From: Mycolicibacterium holsaticum DSM 44478 = JCM 12374
GTDB taxonomy: Bacteria; Actinomycetota; Actinomycetes; Mycobacteriales; Mycobacteriaceae
Direction: 5' to 3'
Length of the DNA: 64,000 bases
Assembly: GCF_019645835.1 (NCBI RefSeq)
Contig: NZ_CP080998.1
Span: forward strand, 3,038,001-3,102,000
Numbering within the stretch: the first letter of the stretch is position 1; each line of letters opens with the position of its first letter. Below are positions 28,031 through 36,251 of this stretch, piece after piece. The notes beneath the pieces are model-generated. The model made no database searches and was not told the DNA's origin. It saw only the letters and a program-made list of their open reading frames with translations. Position numbers and translations under genes: made by a program.

Positions 28031-29241
28031 CAGCCCGACGCCTGCACCGGCGGCGCGGACGGTTCGCGCTCGCGCACCGTGCGCAGGTAGTTGTCGATGT
28101 TGGCCCGCGTCTCGGTCAGCGAGTCGCCGCCGAACTTCTGCAGCGCCGCGCGCGCCAGCACCAGGGCCACCATGGTCTCGACGACCACCCCGGCGGCCGG
28201 CACCGCGCACACGTCCGAGCGTTGATGGATCGCGACGGCCTCGTCGCCGGTGGCCATGTCGACGGTGGCCAGCGCACGCGGCACGGTCGAGATCGGCTTC
28301 ATCGCCGCGCGCACCCGCAGCGGCTGGCCGTTGGTCATCCCACCCTCCAGCCCGCCGGCCCGGTTCGTGGCGCGCACGATGCCGTCGGCGCCGGGATAGA
28401 TCTCGTCGTGCGCGGCGCTGCCGCGGCGCCGCGCGGTCTCGAAGCCGTCGCCGATCTCCACGCCCTTGATCGCCTGGATGCCCATCACCGCGCCGGCCAA
28501 CTGGCTGTCGAGCCGGCTGTCACCGCTGGTGAACGAGCCCAGACCGACCGGAAGGCCGTGCGCCACCACCTCGACGACACCGCCGAGTGTGTCACCGTCC
28601 TTCTTGGCGGCCTCGATCTCGGCGATCATGGCTTTTTCAGCTCCCTCGGCAAACGCGCGCACCGGGCTGGCGTCGATCGCGGCCAGATCCGACATCTGCG
28701 GCGGCGGCCCGGCGTACGGCGCCGACGCGCCGATGGAGATGATGTGGGAAAGCACGTCGACGCCGAGGGCCTGTTTGAGGAAATTCTTGGCGACCGTGCC
28801 TGCGGCGACGCGGGCGGCGGTCTCCCGGGCGCTGGCGCGTTCCAAGACGGGGCGGGCGTCGCCGAAGCCGTACTTGAGCATGCCCGCGTAATCGGCGTGC
28901 CCCGGTCGCGGCCGGGTCAGCGGTGCGTTGCGCGCGGAGTCTTCCAGCTCGGCGGGGTCGACGGGGTCGGCCGCCATCACGGTCTCCCACTTCGGCCACT
29001 CGGTGTTGCCGATCTGGATCGCGATCGGGCCGCCGAGCGTGGCGCCGTGCCGAACCCCGGCCAGCATCGTGACCTGGTCCTGCTCGAACTTCATCCGGGC
29101 GCCGCGGCCGTAACCCAGCCGGCGGCGGGCCAGCTGGGCCGCGATGTCCTCCGTGGTGAGCTCGACCCCGGCAACCATGCCTTCAACGACGGCCACCAGC
29201 GCGCGGCCGTGGGATTCACCAGCAGTGGTCCATCGCAACAC
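28030..29241 (-). CDS. aroC: Chorismate synthase
   Basis: A 403-residue FMN-dependent enzyme that turns EPSP into chorismate. Family patterns: [18 protein letters not shown] at the N-terminus, [33 protein letters not shown], and [13 protein letters not shown]. The GTG start ([12 protein letters not shown]) corresponds to the known mycobacterial start. It leads the aroC-aroK-aroB-aroQ operon, equivalent to Rv2540c-Rv2537c. Confidence 0.97.
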
Positions 29242-29259
29242 GCAGACATTCTCTCATGT

Positions 29260-29308
29260 GATTTCGGCGCGTTTACCGACGCTGGGAGGGCGCCCGCGCG
29301 CCGAAATC
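29260..29308. repeat. Intergenic hairpin repeat between aroC and DUF1097
   Basis: Perfect 12-bp arms GATTTCGGCGCG (29260-29271) and CGCGCCGAAATC (29297-29308) with a 25-base loop. It lies upstream of both divergent genes, so it is not a terminator for either. Its left arm resembles that of the hairpin at 34954. Confidence 0.6.
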
Positions 29309-29358
29309 GCAACGTGGGTGTCACGTAGGCGAAATGAGACGGGATCACAGTTTTGCCC

Positions 29359-29868
29359 ATGGAATCCCGAACCGCATTGACGTTGAGTATCGGCGTCCTC
29401 GGTGGACTGGCGGTGGCGGTCACCGCGGAGGTCATCACCGTGCCGATCTGGGTGGTCTTCTTGTCGTGGGCGTCGTTCTTCTTCGTCGGAGGTGCGATCG
29501 CCGGCTGGGTGCGCTCACTGTCCTGCAACCTCGCCGGGGTGCTGATCGCCTCGGCCAGCCTGTACGCCGCCGAGTTGATGGGCGGGAGCCTGTGGGCGAC
29601 GGCGTTGGCCGTGGGCCTGGGCAGCGCGGTGATGGTGGCCGCATCCCGGATGCCGCTGTTCTCGGCGACACCGGCCGTCGTGGTCGGGTTCGCCAGCACC
29701 GTGTCGACGGTGGCGGGCACCGGCAGCACCATCACGGTGACGTCGCTGTCGCACCCCGGGCTGGTGGCCGCGACGGCGTGCGCGCTGGGCGCGTCGTTCG
29801 GGCTGCTGTCGGAATACGTGGCCAGCGCGCTGACCCGTGAGCCCGCAGCGGAAGGCAGCCCGGCGTGA
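29359..29868 (+). CDS. DUF1097 family membrane protein
   Basis: A 169-residue protein with about five membrane helices (for example IGVLGGLAVAVTAEVITVP and VVFLSWASFFFVGGAIAGW), fitting the DUF1097/YcdZ family of unknown function. ATG 29359 is preferred over the in-frame TTG at 29353. Its stop overlaps the GTG of the nitrile hydratase beta gene (GTGA), so it is translationally coupled to that enzyme. This suggests a role in uptake or release of its substrate, product or metal. Confidence 0.78.
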   Translation: MESRTALTLSIGVLGGLAVAVTAEVITVPIWVVFLSWASFFFVGGAIAGWVRSLSCNLAGVLIASASLYAAELMGGSLWATALAVGLGSAVMVAASRMPLFSATPAVVVGFASTVSTVAGTGSTITVTSLSHPGLVAATACALGASFGLLSEYVASALTREPAAEGSPA

Positions 29869-30602
29869 AACTGCAGCACTATCTCGGTGGGCTCGAGGGT
29901 CTGCCGGAGCCGCTGAACTTCGAGAAGCGGGTGTTCGTCGAAGAGTGGGAGAAGCGCATCTTCGGCATCCACGTCGCGATGATGGGTCTGTCCAACCATC
30001 TCGGATCGGCGCTGCCCCAGTACCCGATCGACGAGGTGCCGACCGCGTTCAAGGACGAATGGACCTGGGCCAGCCTGCGCACCGGCGCTGAGGCGATGAA
30101 CCCGTTCGACTACTTCAAGTTCCGCTACTACGAGAAGTGGCTGGGCGGGATCACGCAGTTCTTCATCGACCAGGGCTACGTCACCGAGGACGAACTGTGT
30201 TCGCGGCAACAGGAGTTGGCTGCCCACGAGGCGCCCCCGCCACCGGACCCGGAACCGGCCATCGACGACCAGGTGATCGACTACCTGCGCAAGGGCGACA
30301 GCCCGCGCCGCGACGTCGCCCATCCGAAGTTCAGCGTCGGCGACCGGGTCCGGATCACCAACGTGCCCGCGGCCGCGCACACCCGGCTGCCCGGTTACCT
30401 ACGGACCCGCGAAGGCACGATCGAGCGGGTGTTCGAGGGCGACTACGGCTATTTCGTACCCACCGGCGACGGGATCGGCGATCCGATGCCGATCTACATC
30501 GTCGCCTTCGAACCCGATGAGCTGTTCGGCGAACGCGCCGAGGGCGGCCCGCTGACGATCTACGCCGAGCTGTTCGAGGCATATCTGGAAGGAGCTCGAT
30601 GA
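29865..30602 (+). CDS. nthB: Nitrile hydratase beta subunit
   Basis: A 245-residue subunit. The N-terminal helical part contains FEKRVFVEEWEKRIFGIHVA and FDYFKFRYYEKWLGGITQFF. A Pro-rich linker follows (APPPPDPEP), then the SH3-like C-terminal barrel with FSVGDRVRITNVP, HTRLPGYLRTREGTI and a YIVAFEPDELFGE strand. These arginines line the active site in the family. Nitrile hydratase converts nitriles to amides. The beta-before-alpha order is the arrangement usual for cobalt-type enzymes. Thiocyanate hydrolase is a related alternative. It is coupled by 4-bp overlaps to DUF1097 and to nthA. Confidence 0.88.
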   Translation: MKLQHYLGGLEGLPEPLNFEKRVFVEEWEKRIFGIHVAMMGLSNHLGSALPQYPIDEVPTAFKDEWTWASLRTGAEAMNPFDYFKFRYYEKWLGGITQFFIDQGYVTEDELCSRQQELAAHEAPPPPDPEPAIDDQVIDYLRKGDSPRRDVAHPKFSVGDRVRITNVPAAAHTRLPGYLRTREGTIERVFEGDYGYFVPTGDGIGDPMPIYIVAFEPDELFGERAEGGPLTIYAELFEAYLEGAR

Positions 30603-31219
30603 ACGGCCAGTTCCACTATCCCGACGACCGGGAATCCTCCAGCGCGGCCAAAGTCGCTGCGCTGGAATCACTTCTGATCGACAAGGGGGTGATCACCGGC
30701 CAAACTGTCGACAAGGTGCTGTCCTATTTCGAGTCGGAGATGACACCGCTGAACGGACGCAAGATCGTGGTCAGGGCGTGGAAGGATCCCGTCTTCGCCG
30801 CCCGCGTGGTCGTCGACACACCCGCGGCGATCGCCGAACTGGACCTGCCCGACGGCATGGCCGGCGCCGAGGGCGAACACCTGCAGGCCGTCGCCAACAC
30901 GCCCGGTGTGCACAACCTCGTCATCTGCACGCTGTGTTCGTGTTTCCCGTGGCCGGTGCTCGGCCTGCCGCCGTACTGGTACAAGGACCCGGTGTTCCGG
31001 TCGCGGGCGGCGCGTGAGCCGCGCAAGGTGCTCAGCGAGATCGGCGTGGACCTGCCCGCCGACACCAAGATCAAGGTGTGGGACAGCAGCGGACATTCGC
31101 GTTGGTTCGTCATTCCCGAACGCCCCCTGGGCACTGACAGTTTCACCGATGAGGAGTTGATGCAGTTGGTGACGACGGAGTCCATGATGGGCGTCGGCCT
31201 GGCGGGTGGGGCCGGGTGA
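30599..31219 (+). CDS. nthA: Nitrile hydratase alpha subunit (probable cobalt type)
   Basis: The 206-residue metal-binding subunit. The claw motif is CTLCSCFPWPVLGLPP, with C110, C113, S114 and C115. Cys113 and Cys115 are the residues oxidised to sulfinic and sulfenic acid in characterised enzymes. Thr after the first Cys is the cobalt-type signature (iron-type has Ser). The usual Tyr after the claw is Phe here, a minor variant. RAAREPRKVLSEIG and KVWDSSGHSRW are conserved family segments. ATGA overlap with nthB, and overlap with the activator gene downstream. Confidence 0.92.
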   Translation: MNGQFHYPDDRESSSAAKVAALESLLIDKGVITGQTVDKVLSYFESEMTPLNGRKIVVRAWKDPVFAARVVVDTPAAIAELDLPDGMAGAEGEHLQAVANTPGVHNLVICTLCSCFPWPVLGLPPYWYKDPVFRSRAAREPRKVLSEIGVDLPADTKIKVWDSSGHSRWFVIPERPLGTDSFTDEELMQLVTTESMMGVGLAGGAG

Positions 31220-31506
31220 TGCTGCACGAGACCTGCACCACCGACCAGGCCGCACCGCAGTTCGATCACGAGTGGCAGCGCCGGGCGTTCGGGTTGGCGT
31301 TGGCGCTCTCGGAGTTTCGCCACTTCGACTGGAGTGAGTTTCAGCAGAGCCTCATCGAGACGATCGGCAGGTGGGAGAACGCCCCCGAGGCCCAGCGGGG
31401 CGACTGGGAGTACTACGACCACTGGGTCGCCGCGCTGGAAAAGGTGATCGACGACCATCAGCTGCTGACCGCACCCGTCCTGGCCAACGGTGACGGCCAT
31501 GGCTGA
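31216..31506 (+). CDS. Nitrile hydratase accessory/activator protein
   Basis: A 95-96-residue protein of the small activator family that escorts the metal into the alpha subunit. Visible pattern: WQRRAFGLALALSEFRHFDW, SEFQQSLIETIGRWE, and DWEYYDHWVAALEKVI, which parallels the N-terminal helical part of the beta subunit. The start is either GTG 31216 (4-bp overlap with nthA) or ATG 31219. Its place directly after nthA is standard. Confidence 0.85.
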   Translation: MMLHETCTTDQAAPQFDHEWQRRAFGLALALSEFRHFDWSEFQQSLIETIGRWENAPEAQRGDWEYYDHWVAALEKVIDDHQLLTAPVLANGDGHG

Positions 31507-31708
31507 GATCACCGCGTCCGAGCACACGTCGATCGATATCGCCGGCCTGGCCGCGGTCGGCTGGTTGACCGGGACGACGTTCCTCGCGCTGTTGGTGCTG
31601 TACTTCGTCGGGCTCGATCAGGGAGCGACGTCAGTGTTCGGGTCCGGCACCGTGATCCACGAATTCGTCCACGACGCACGGCACCTGCTCGGGTTCCCCT
31701 GCCACTAG
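31499..31708 (+). CDS. cbtB: CbtB-family cobalt transport protein
   Basis: A 69-residue protein with one membrane helix (residues 20-40) and the CbtB ending HEFVHDARHLLGFPCH, whose histidines (54, 58, 62, 69) are proposed to bind cobalt. CbtB usually pairs with the membrane protein CbtA under B12 control; no cbtA is present here. Overlap with the activator gene makes it part of the nitrile hydratase operon, which supports cobalt as the enzyme's metal. ATG 31499 is used; GTG 31490 is also in frame. The stop overlaps the convergent TetR gene by 4 bp. Confidence 0.82.
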   Translation: MAEITASEHTSIDIAGLAAVGWLTGTTFLALLVLYFVGLDQGATSVFGSGTVIHEFVHDARHLLGFPCH

Positions 31709-32328
31709 ATCGCCAGCGCGTCGAGCACGCGGCCGATCTCGGCGAGGGCCTGGCGATGGGCGGCCTTCTGGTCGTCGGCGCGCGCGACGATCATCGCGGT
31801 CTCGCACAGTGCGCCGTAGAGGAAGTGGGCCAGCGGAGCGGTGGGGCGTCGCGCGATCCGGCCGGCGTCGATCGCCCCGCCGATGCCGCGTTCCATCATC
31901 TGCAGCAGCGGGGCTTCCAGGCGCCGCACCTGCTCCCAGCCGATCGCCGCGGTGGCGTCCAGCAGCATGATCCGCTGCAGTTCGGGATCCAGGCATTCGT
32001 CGAGAAACGCGCGGCATGCGGCCGCGAACGCGTCCCACGGATCCTTCTTGCGGGTGTAGGCAGCGGCCAGCGGCGTCATCATCTTTTCCACCTCGCGGGC
32101 GAACACGGCCTCGAATAACTGCCGCTTGCCCCGGAAGTGGTGATACACCGCGCCCTTGGTCACCTCGGCGCGTGCGGCGACCGCATCAAGGGATGTCGCG
32201 TCGTAGCCGTCGCGGGCGAACAGGGCGCGTGCCGCGTCCAGCAGCGCGGTCGTGGTCGCCTCGGTGCGCTGCGCCTGGGTGCGTCTCGCCACGTTCGTCG
32301 CCACAGCCTGACGATACCGGTAGGTCAC
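31705..32328 (-). CDS. TetR/AcrR family transcriptional regulator
   Basis: A 207-residue repressor. The N-terminal helix-turn-helix covers about residues 25-75, with YDATSLDAVAARAEVTKGAV and YHHFRGKRQLFEAVF. The C-terminal ligand domain is of a common actinobacterial type (PELQRIMLLDATAAIGWEQ). The GTG at 32328 overlaps the stop of the DUF385 gene (GTGA), so it is the last gene of the SnoaL-DUF3237-DUF385-TetR operon. It may control that operon through the repeated sites at 33704-33733. A GTG at 32304 is an alternative start. Confidence 0.88.
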   Translation of the reverse strand: MTYRYRQAVATNVARRTQAQRTEATTTALLDAARALFARDGYDATSLDAVAARAEVTKGAVYHHFRGKRQLFEAVFAREVEKMMTPLAAAYTRKKDPWDAFAAACRAFLDECLDPELQRIMLLDATAAIGWEQVRRLEAPLLQMMERGIGGAIDAGRIARRPTAPLAHFLYGALCETAMIVARADDQKAAHRQALAEIGRVLDALAI

Positions 32329-32801
32329 CCCATCGTCGGTTCCAAGGCGATCAGCGGTAACGGCCGTTCGGTGAACCGCGGATAGTGCTCGGCCTGCGGG
32401 TACATCTCGACGAACTGGCGCAGCAGCCGGTCACGCTCGGCGCCGGCGAGTTCACGCGGCCGGACCGGGATGCGCTGCCGGCCGACGACCGCCTCGCCGC
32501 TGCCTGCCGCCTTGAGGTTCAGCCACCATGCGGGCGTCCTGGCGGATCCCGCGTTGGCCGCCATCACCACAAGGGCGTCGCCGTCACGCAGATAAAGCAC
32601 TGGCGCGCTGCGTTTTTCACCGCTGCGCCGGCCGACGGTCTCGAGCACCATCACCGGGGCGCCCGCGAACCAACGGGGCGCGAAGCGCCCGCCGCTGGCG
32701 CGGTAGAGCCTGGCGTGAATCCGCGACATTCGTCGCTGCGCGCGTGGCCACCGACGCACCACCCGATTCGATTGCCGGGCAAGCCGTTCGTGATCAGCCA
32801 T
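32325..32801 (-). CDS. Deazaflavin (F420)-dependent nitroreductase family protein (DUF385)
   Basis: A 158-residue split-barrel protein of the Ddn/DUF385 family, expanded in mycobacteria, whose characterised members use reduced F420. Signature segments are MVLETVGRRSGEKRSAPVLY, LVVMAANAGSARTPAWW and NLKA, which forms part of the F420 pocket. The substrate is unknown. ATG 32801 is used; the longer frame overlaps the DUF3237 gene. It follows that gene by 5 bp and overlaps tetR by 4 bp. Confidence 0.82.
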   Translation of the reverse strand: MADHERLARQSNRVVRRWPRAQRRMSRIHARLYRASGGRFAPRWFAGAPVMVLETVGRRSGEKRSAPVLYLRDGDALVVMAANAGSARTPAWWLNLKAAGSGEAVVGRQRIPVRPRELAGAERDRLLRQFVEMYPQAEHYPRFTERPLPLIALEPTMG

Positions 32802-32806
32802 GTTGG

Positions 32807-33298
32807 TCACATCACCCGGTAGACGCGGTAGTCGATGTGGTTGGGCGACAAGATGTTGTAGCCGACGGCCACCACCTCGCTGAGCCACGCGTAGCGTTCG
32901 TCGGCGGTCTCGAAACTCGGCGTGGTCCGCACGTAGGTGTCGTCGAACGCGAGCACCTCGCCCGCGGCCAGCCGATCCATACCGTCCGCGGGGATCTTGA
33001 TGATGCCGCGCGCCTCGTAGTGGATCAGGGCGCCGTCATGGCTGCGCAGCGTCGCACGCACATCCACGCGGCCCACCCCGTCGCTGCCGGCCAGCAGCCA
33101 GTCGCCTCCACCTGGCAGGATCTGCCCGCGCAGCCGAGGACCGTCGATGACGCCGCCGGTGGTGACGAAGGTCAGCCGGGTGCCGGTCGGCGTCGGGATC
33201 GGCTGTGCCGGTTGAAGGTCGACCGCCATGTCGAAAAGGTGTTCCACCGGCAGTGCGGTCAGCATCGGCAGCTGGTCGACCGGTGCGGTGGCGGTCAT
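32807..33298 (-). CDS. DUF3237 domain protein
   Basis: A 163-residue cytoplasmic protein of the DUF3237 family: LTFVTTGGVIDGPRLRGQIL, GGGDWLLAGSDGVGRVDVRA, HYEARGIIKI and the ending YRVYRVM. Function is not established; the fold is a beta-barrel and members often sit beside SnoaL-like and oxidoreductase genes in actinobacteria. It overlaps the SnoaL-like gene by 4 bp and is followed 5 bp later by the DUF385 protein, suggesting a shared catabolic or detoxification role. Confidence 0.78.
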   Translation of the reverse strand: MTATAPVDQLPMLTALPVEHLFDMAVDLQPAQPIPTPTGTRLTFVTTGGVIDGPRLRGQILPGGGDWLLAGSDGVGRVDVRATLRSHDGALIHYEARGIIKIPADGMDRLAAGEVLAFDDTYVRTTPSFETADERYAWLSEVVAVGYNILSPNHIDYRVYRVM

Positions 33299-33675
33299 GC
33301 CGTCTTCCCCAGCGCGGTCTGCAGTTGCGATGCGTCGATGAACGTGTCCTTGCGGGCGACCAGCCCATCGGGTGAGACGTTGACGACGTCGAGGCAGTCG
33401 AACCGGACGTCGCCGGAGATCAGCGCCCAGTCCAGCACCCAATGGTCCGCGCCGTACAGCACGCGGTAGACCTCGAACGAAAACTGCGGGAACTGCTCGA
33501 AGATGCCGGCGAAGGCCGCCTTCACGTCGGCGCGCCCGATTACCGGGTCGCTGCCCGCGTGGGTGCAGAACCGGGTGTCGGCGGTGTGCAAGGCGGCGAT
33601 GGCGTCGACATCGCGTGCGGCCCATGCGGCGAAGTAGCGCTCGGATATGGCATTCAGATCCAGGCCTGGGGTCAC
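33295..33675 (-). CDS. SnoaL-like/NTF2-fold protein
   Basis: A 126-residue NTF2-like protein: YFAAWAARDVDAIAALHTAD, DVKAAFAGIFEQFPQFSFEV and HWVLDWALISGDV. Such proteins act as small cyclases, isomerases or hydrolases, or have no known activity; the catalytic type cannot be assigned here. The GTG start opens the four-gene minus-strand operon ending in tetR. The promoter region upstream carries the paired GGGTAGGTA repeats. Confidence 0.75.
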   Translation of the reverse strand: MTPGLDLNAISERYFAAWAARDVDAIAALHTADTRFCTHAGSDPVIGRADVKAAFAGIFEQFPQFSFEVYRVLYGADHWVLDWALISGDVRFDCLDVVNVSPDGLVARKDTFIDASQLQTALGKTA

Positions 33676-33703
33676 GGGGTCCCTTTCAAGAGTTGCATAC
33701 TTT

Positions 33704-33733
33704 GGGTAGGTATTAACGTACCACGGGTAGGTA
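33704..33733. promoter_or_regulatory. Paired operator-like repeats before the SnoaL-DUF3237-DUF385-TetR operon
   Basis: GGGTAGGTA occurs twice in direct orientation (33704-33712 and 33725-33733), 21 bp apart, or two helical turns. Overlapping the first copy is an inverted pair GGTA/TACC with a 6-base spacer (33709-33722). It lies 29-58 bp upstream of the SnoaL GTG and is the obvious site for the operon's own TetR. Confidence 0.45.
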
Positions 33734-33741
33734 AACTACGC

Positions 33742-34170
33742 CTAGAGGACCGCCAGCGATGCGGCCACAGCGGCGGCCAGACACATCGAAGATCCGTGCG
33801 GCACAGTGGATTCGCCTCGTCGCACCACGGTGAACAGCGCTGACCCGGCCGTGATGAGGGGGGCGGCCAGCGTGGCCAGCAGCCAGACGTCAACGCCAAA
33901 CGCCCCCGTCAGCGCACCGATGCCGGCCGCGAGCTTCACATCGCCAGCGCCCATCGCCGTCGGCGCCAGCACATGCACCGCCAGGTACGTGGCGAACAGC
34001 GCGACGGCACCCACCGCCGCAGGCACCCCGTGCCCGGCTACCGTCGCACCCGCGAGGATCACCGTCGCGCCCGGCACGGTCAGCCAGTTCGGCAGCCGGC
34101 GTTGGGTGATGTCGAAAACGCTCAGCGCCGCCAGCCACCCCAGCACGGCTACGCAGGCCACTGCCCCCAC
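33742..34170 (-). CDS. Prepilin peptidase-like A24 protein (Rv2551c-like)
   Basis: A 142-residue membrane protein containing only the peptidase part of type IV prepilin peptidases. The two catalytic aspartates are in FDITQRRLPNWL and in the GxGD motif MGAGDVKLAAG. It lacks the N-terminal methyltransferase domain of full-size PilD, as is common in actinobacteria, where A24 peptidases process Flp/Tad pilins. No tad genes are visible. It starts with GTG 10 bp downstream of aroE on the same strand, as in M. tuberculosis (Rv2552c-Rv2551c). Confidence 0.85.
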   Translation of the reverse strand: MGAVACVAVLGWLAALSVFDITQRRLPNWLTVPGATVILAGATVAGHGVPAAVGAVALFATYLAVHVLAPTAMGAGDVKLAAGIGALTGAFGVDVWLLATLAAPLITAGSALFTVVRRGESTVPHGSSMCLAAAVAASLAVL

Positions 34171-34179
34171 TTTCGAAGG

Positions 34180-35001
34180 CTAACTGCGGCTGAGCGCGGC
34201 CCTCATCGCTTCTTTGGGTGCGGGCATCCCGGTGAACTGTTCGACCTGTGCGAACGCCTGATGCAGCAGCATCTCCAGACCGCTGATGACCCGGCCACCC
34301 GCTGCGGAGACCGCCGCGGCCAGCGGCGTCGGCCAGGGATCGTAGATCGCGTCGAGCAGCACGGGTACCCCCGCTACCGAGTCCGCGTACCCCGCGGCGA
34401 CGTCGGCCGGAATCGTGTTGACCATGACGTCGACGCCGGCCAGCGGCGTGCCCAGCGCGGTCCAGCGGGTGTCGGCGCCCAACCGGCCGCCCAACTCGAC
34501 CAGGGGCCGTGCCTTGTCGGGGTTGCGCGCGACGACCGTGATGTCGCGCACCCCGAGTTGGACGAGCCCGGCGACGACGGCGGGTGCGGTGCCGCCCGAG
34601 CCCAGCACCGCCGCCCGTCCCGACGCCTGCCCCAGGGCGCCGGCCACCCCGTCGATGTCGGTGTTGTCGGCGCGCCAGCCGGTCGAGGTGCGCACCAGGG
34701 TGTTGGCCGAGCCGACCAGTTCGGCGCGCTGGGTGCGTTCGTCGGCGAAGCGCAACGCCGCGAACTTGCCGGGCATCGTCACCGAGACGCCGACCCATTC
34801 CGGGCCGAAACCGCCGACCAGCGACGGTAGTTGCGCTGCGGTGCACTCGATGCGTTCATAGGTCCAGCCGTCGAGCCCCAGTGCACGGTAGGCGGCCAGG
34901 TGCAGTTGCGGTGAGCGCGAGTGGCTGATCGGCGACCCCAGCACCGCGGCGCGGCGATTTGTGCGCGTTTTGTTGCGCTGAGCGCTCCCAAACGTGCACA
35001 A
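34180..35001 (-). CDS. aroE: Shikimate dehydrogenase
   Basis: NADPH-dependent reduction of 3-dehydroshikimate. Motifs: VLGSPISHSRSPQLHLAAY for shikimate binding, VSVTMPGKFAALRFAD with the catalytic Lys, NTDIDGVAG, and the nucleotide loop VLGSGGTAPAVVAGL. The start is uncertain. TTG 35001 lies 5 bases after mltG, but the first ~16 codons coincide with a hairpin repeat and encode a non-conserved sequence. GTG 34944 (MLGSPI) would avoid it. The order mltG-aroE-peptidase A24 matches Rv2553c-Rv2551c. Confidence 0.93.
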   Translation of the reverse strand: MCTFGSAQRNKTRTNRRAAVLGSPISHSRSPQLHLAAYRALGLDGWTYERIECTAAQLPSLVGGFGPEWVGVSVTMPGKFAALRFADERTQRAELVGSANTLVRTSTGWRADNTDIDGVAGALGQASGRAAVLGSGGTAPAVVAGLVQLGVRDITVVARNPDKARPLVELGGRLGADTRWTALGTPLAGVDVMVNTIPADVAAGYADSVAGVPVLLDAIYDPWPTPLAAAVSAAGGRVISGLEMLLHQAFAQVEQFTGMPAPKEAMRAALSRS

Positions 35002-35006
35002 ATCGC
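34954..35006. repeat. Hairpin repeat at the mltG-aroE junction
   Basis: Arms of 17 bp with one mismatch: GCGATTTGTGCGCGTTT (34954-34970) and AAACGTGCACAAATCGC (34990-35006), loop 19 bases. It ends exactly at the mltG stop codon and overlaps the possible aroE N-terminus. The left arm resembles the hairpin at 29260. Confidence 0.6.
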
Positions 35007-36251
35007 TTACCGGGCCGAATCGAGGACGCCGTTACCCATGGCCAGCTTGATATTGGCCAAGTGCTGCTCGTAGTCGCGGGTGAACAAGGTGGTGCCCTGC
35101 ATGTCGATGGTCACGAAATACAACCAGTCCCCCGGCTCGGGCTGTTCGGCCGCGGTCAGCGCCGGCTGTCCCGGTGAACAGATCGGGGTGGCCGGAAGAC
35201 CGGGCCGCACATAGGTGTTCCAGTCGGTGTGCTGGGCGCGGTCGGCGTCGGTGGTGGCCACCTCGATGCGGTCCAGCGGATAGTTGACCGTGGAGTCGAA
35301 CTCCAACGTGCGGTTCTCGGCCAGCCGGTTGTAGATGACCCGGGCCACCTTCCCGAAGTCCTCGGGCGTGGCTTCGCGCTGCACCAGCGACCCCACCGTG
35401 AGGACCTGATACGGCGACATGTTCATCGCCCGCGCGGTGTCGAGCAGCCCGCCGTTGGCGTATTGGGTGGCGCTCGCCGAAATCAGCTTCGACAGAATCT
35501 GTTCCGGTGACGCCGACGGGTCGATGTTCCACATACCGGGGGCGATCAGCCCCTCCAGCCGACGGTGGTCATGACCCAGGGCCGCGACGGCGTCGGTGGC
35601 CCAATCCGGCACCGACAGCGCTGCGGGGGCGGCGGTGCCCGCGATGCTCTTGAGATCCTCGGCCGCGACGCACCGGTTCTGACCGTCGAGGTTCACGCAG
35701 GTGGCGTGCGAGATGAGCGAAAGTATGCCGTCGGTGACGGCGTTGGTCTTGACGTCGCGGACATCGTCGAGTTGACGGCCCTCGGGGATCACCAGCTTAC
35801 CCACCCGGTTCTGCGGATTAGCAAGGCGCTCAACGGCATTGGCTGCCGGTATCTCGGTGCGAACCTTGTAGAAGCCGGGCTGGATCGCCGAGATGGCCGC
35901 GTTGCCCTCCGCAGCGTTGACGAACGCCGCGACGGTCGCGACCACATGATGCTCCTGCAGCGTCTGCCCGATCGCGGTGGTGGAGTCACCGTCGTGGACC
36001 TGGATCACCACATCGTTGAGGCCCTCTCCGGCGTAGTCGTTGCCGGTGCCGAACAACGTGTGCCACAGCTTGGAGCCCAGGAACACCGCCGCGACGGCGA
36101 TCACGATCAAGGTGCCCAGCGTCAAGCCGCCGACGACCCGACGCTTGCGCCTGCGGCGCGCCTCGCGGATCCGCTCGGCGCGCGTCATCCGGTGCCTGGG
36201 CGGACCGACCGCGACCGGCTCTGCGCGGCCGCGGCCCCATTGGTTAGTCAT
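35007..36251 (-). CDS. mltG: Endolytic murein transglycosylase MltG (YceG-like)
   Basis: A 414-residue membrane-anchored enzyme that cuts nascent glycan strands and is thought to end peptidoglycan elongation. A basic cytoplasmic region ([15 protein letters not shown]) precedes one membrane helix at about residues 39-60. The extracellular YceG domain includes [11 protein letters not shown], the catalytic glutamate segment [20 protein letters not shown] and IYNRL, and [14 protein letters not shown] 36251 is preferred to the in-frame TTG at 36257. Orthologue of Rv2553c; overlaps ruvX by 8 bp. Confidence 0.94.
   Translation of the reverse strand: MTNQWGRGRAEPVAVGPPRHRMTRAERIREARRRRKRRVVGGLTLGTLIVIAVAAVFLGSKLWHTLFGTGNDYAGEGLNDVVIQVHDGDSTTAIGQTLQEHHVVATVAAFVNAAEGNAAISAIQPGFYKVRTEIPAANAVERLANPQNRVGKLVIPEGRQLDDVRDVKTNAVTDGILSLISHATCVNLDGQNRCVAAEDLKSIAGTAAPAALSVPDWATDAVAALGHDHRRLEGLIAPGMWNIDPSASPEQILSKLISASATQYANGGLLDTARAMNMSPYQVLTVGSLVQREATPEDFGKVARVIYNRLAENRTLEFDSTVNYPLDRIEVATTDADRAQHTDWNTYVRPGLPATPICSPGQPALTAAEQPEPGDWLYFVTIDMQGTTLFTRDYEQHLANIKLAMGNGVLDSAR

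Noticed and set aside
31216..31708. A cobalamin riboswitch controlling cbtB
   Set aside because: cbtB overlaps the upstream gene with no leader, and no B12-box-like sequence is seen before the operon.
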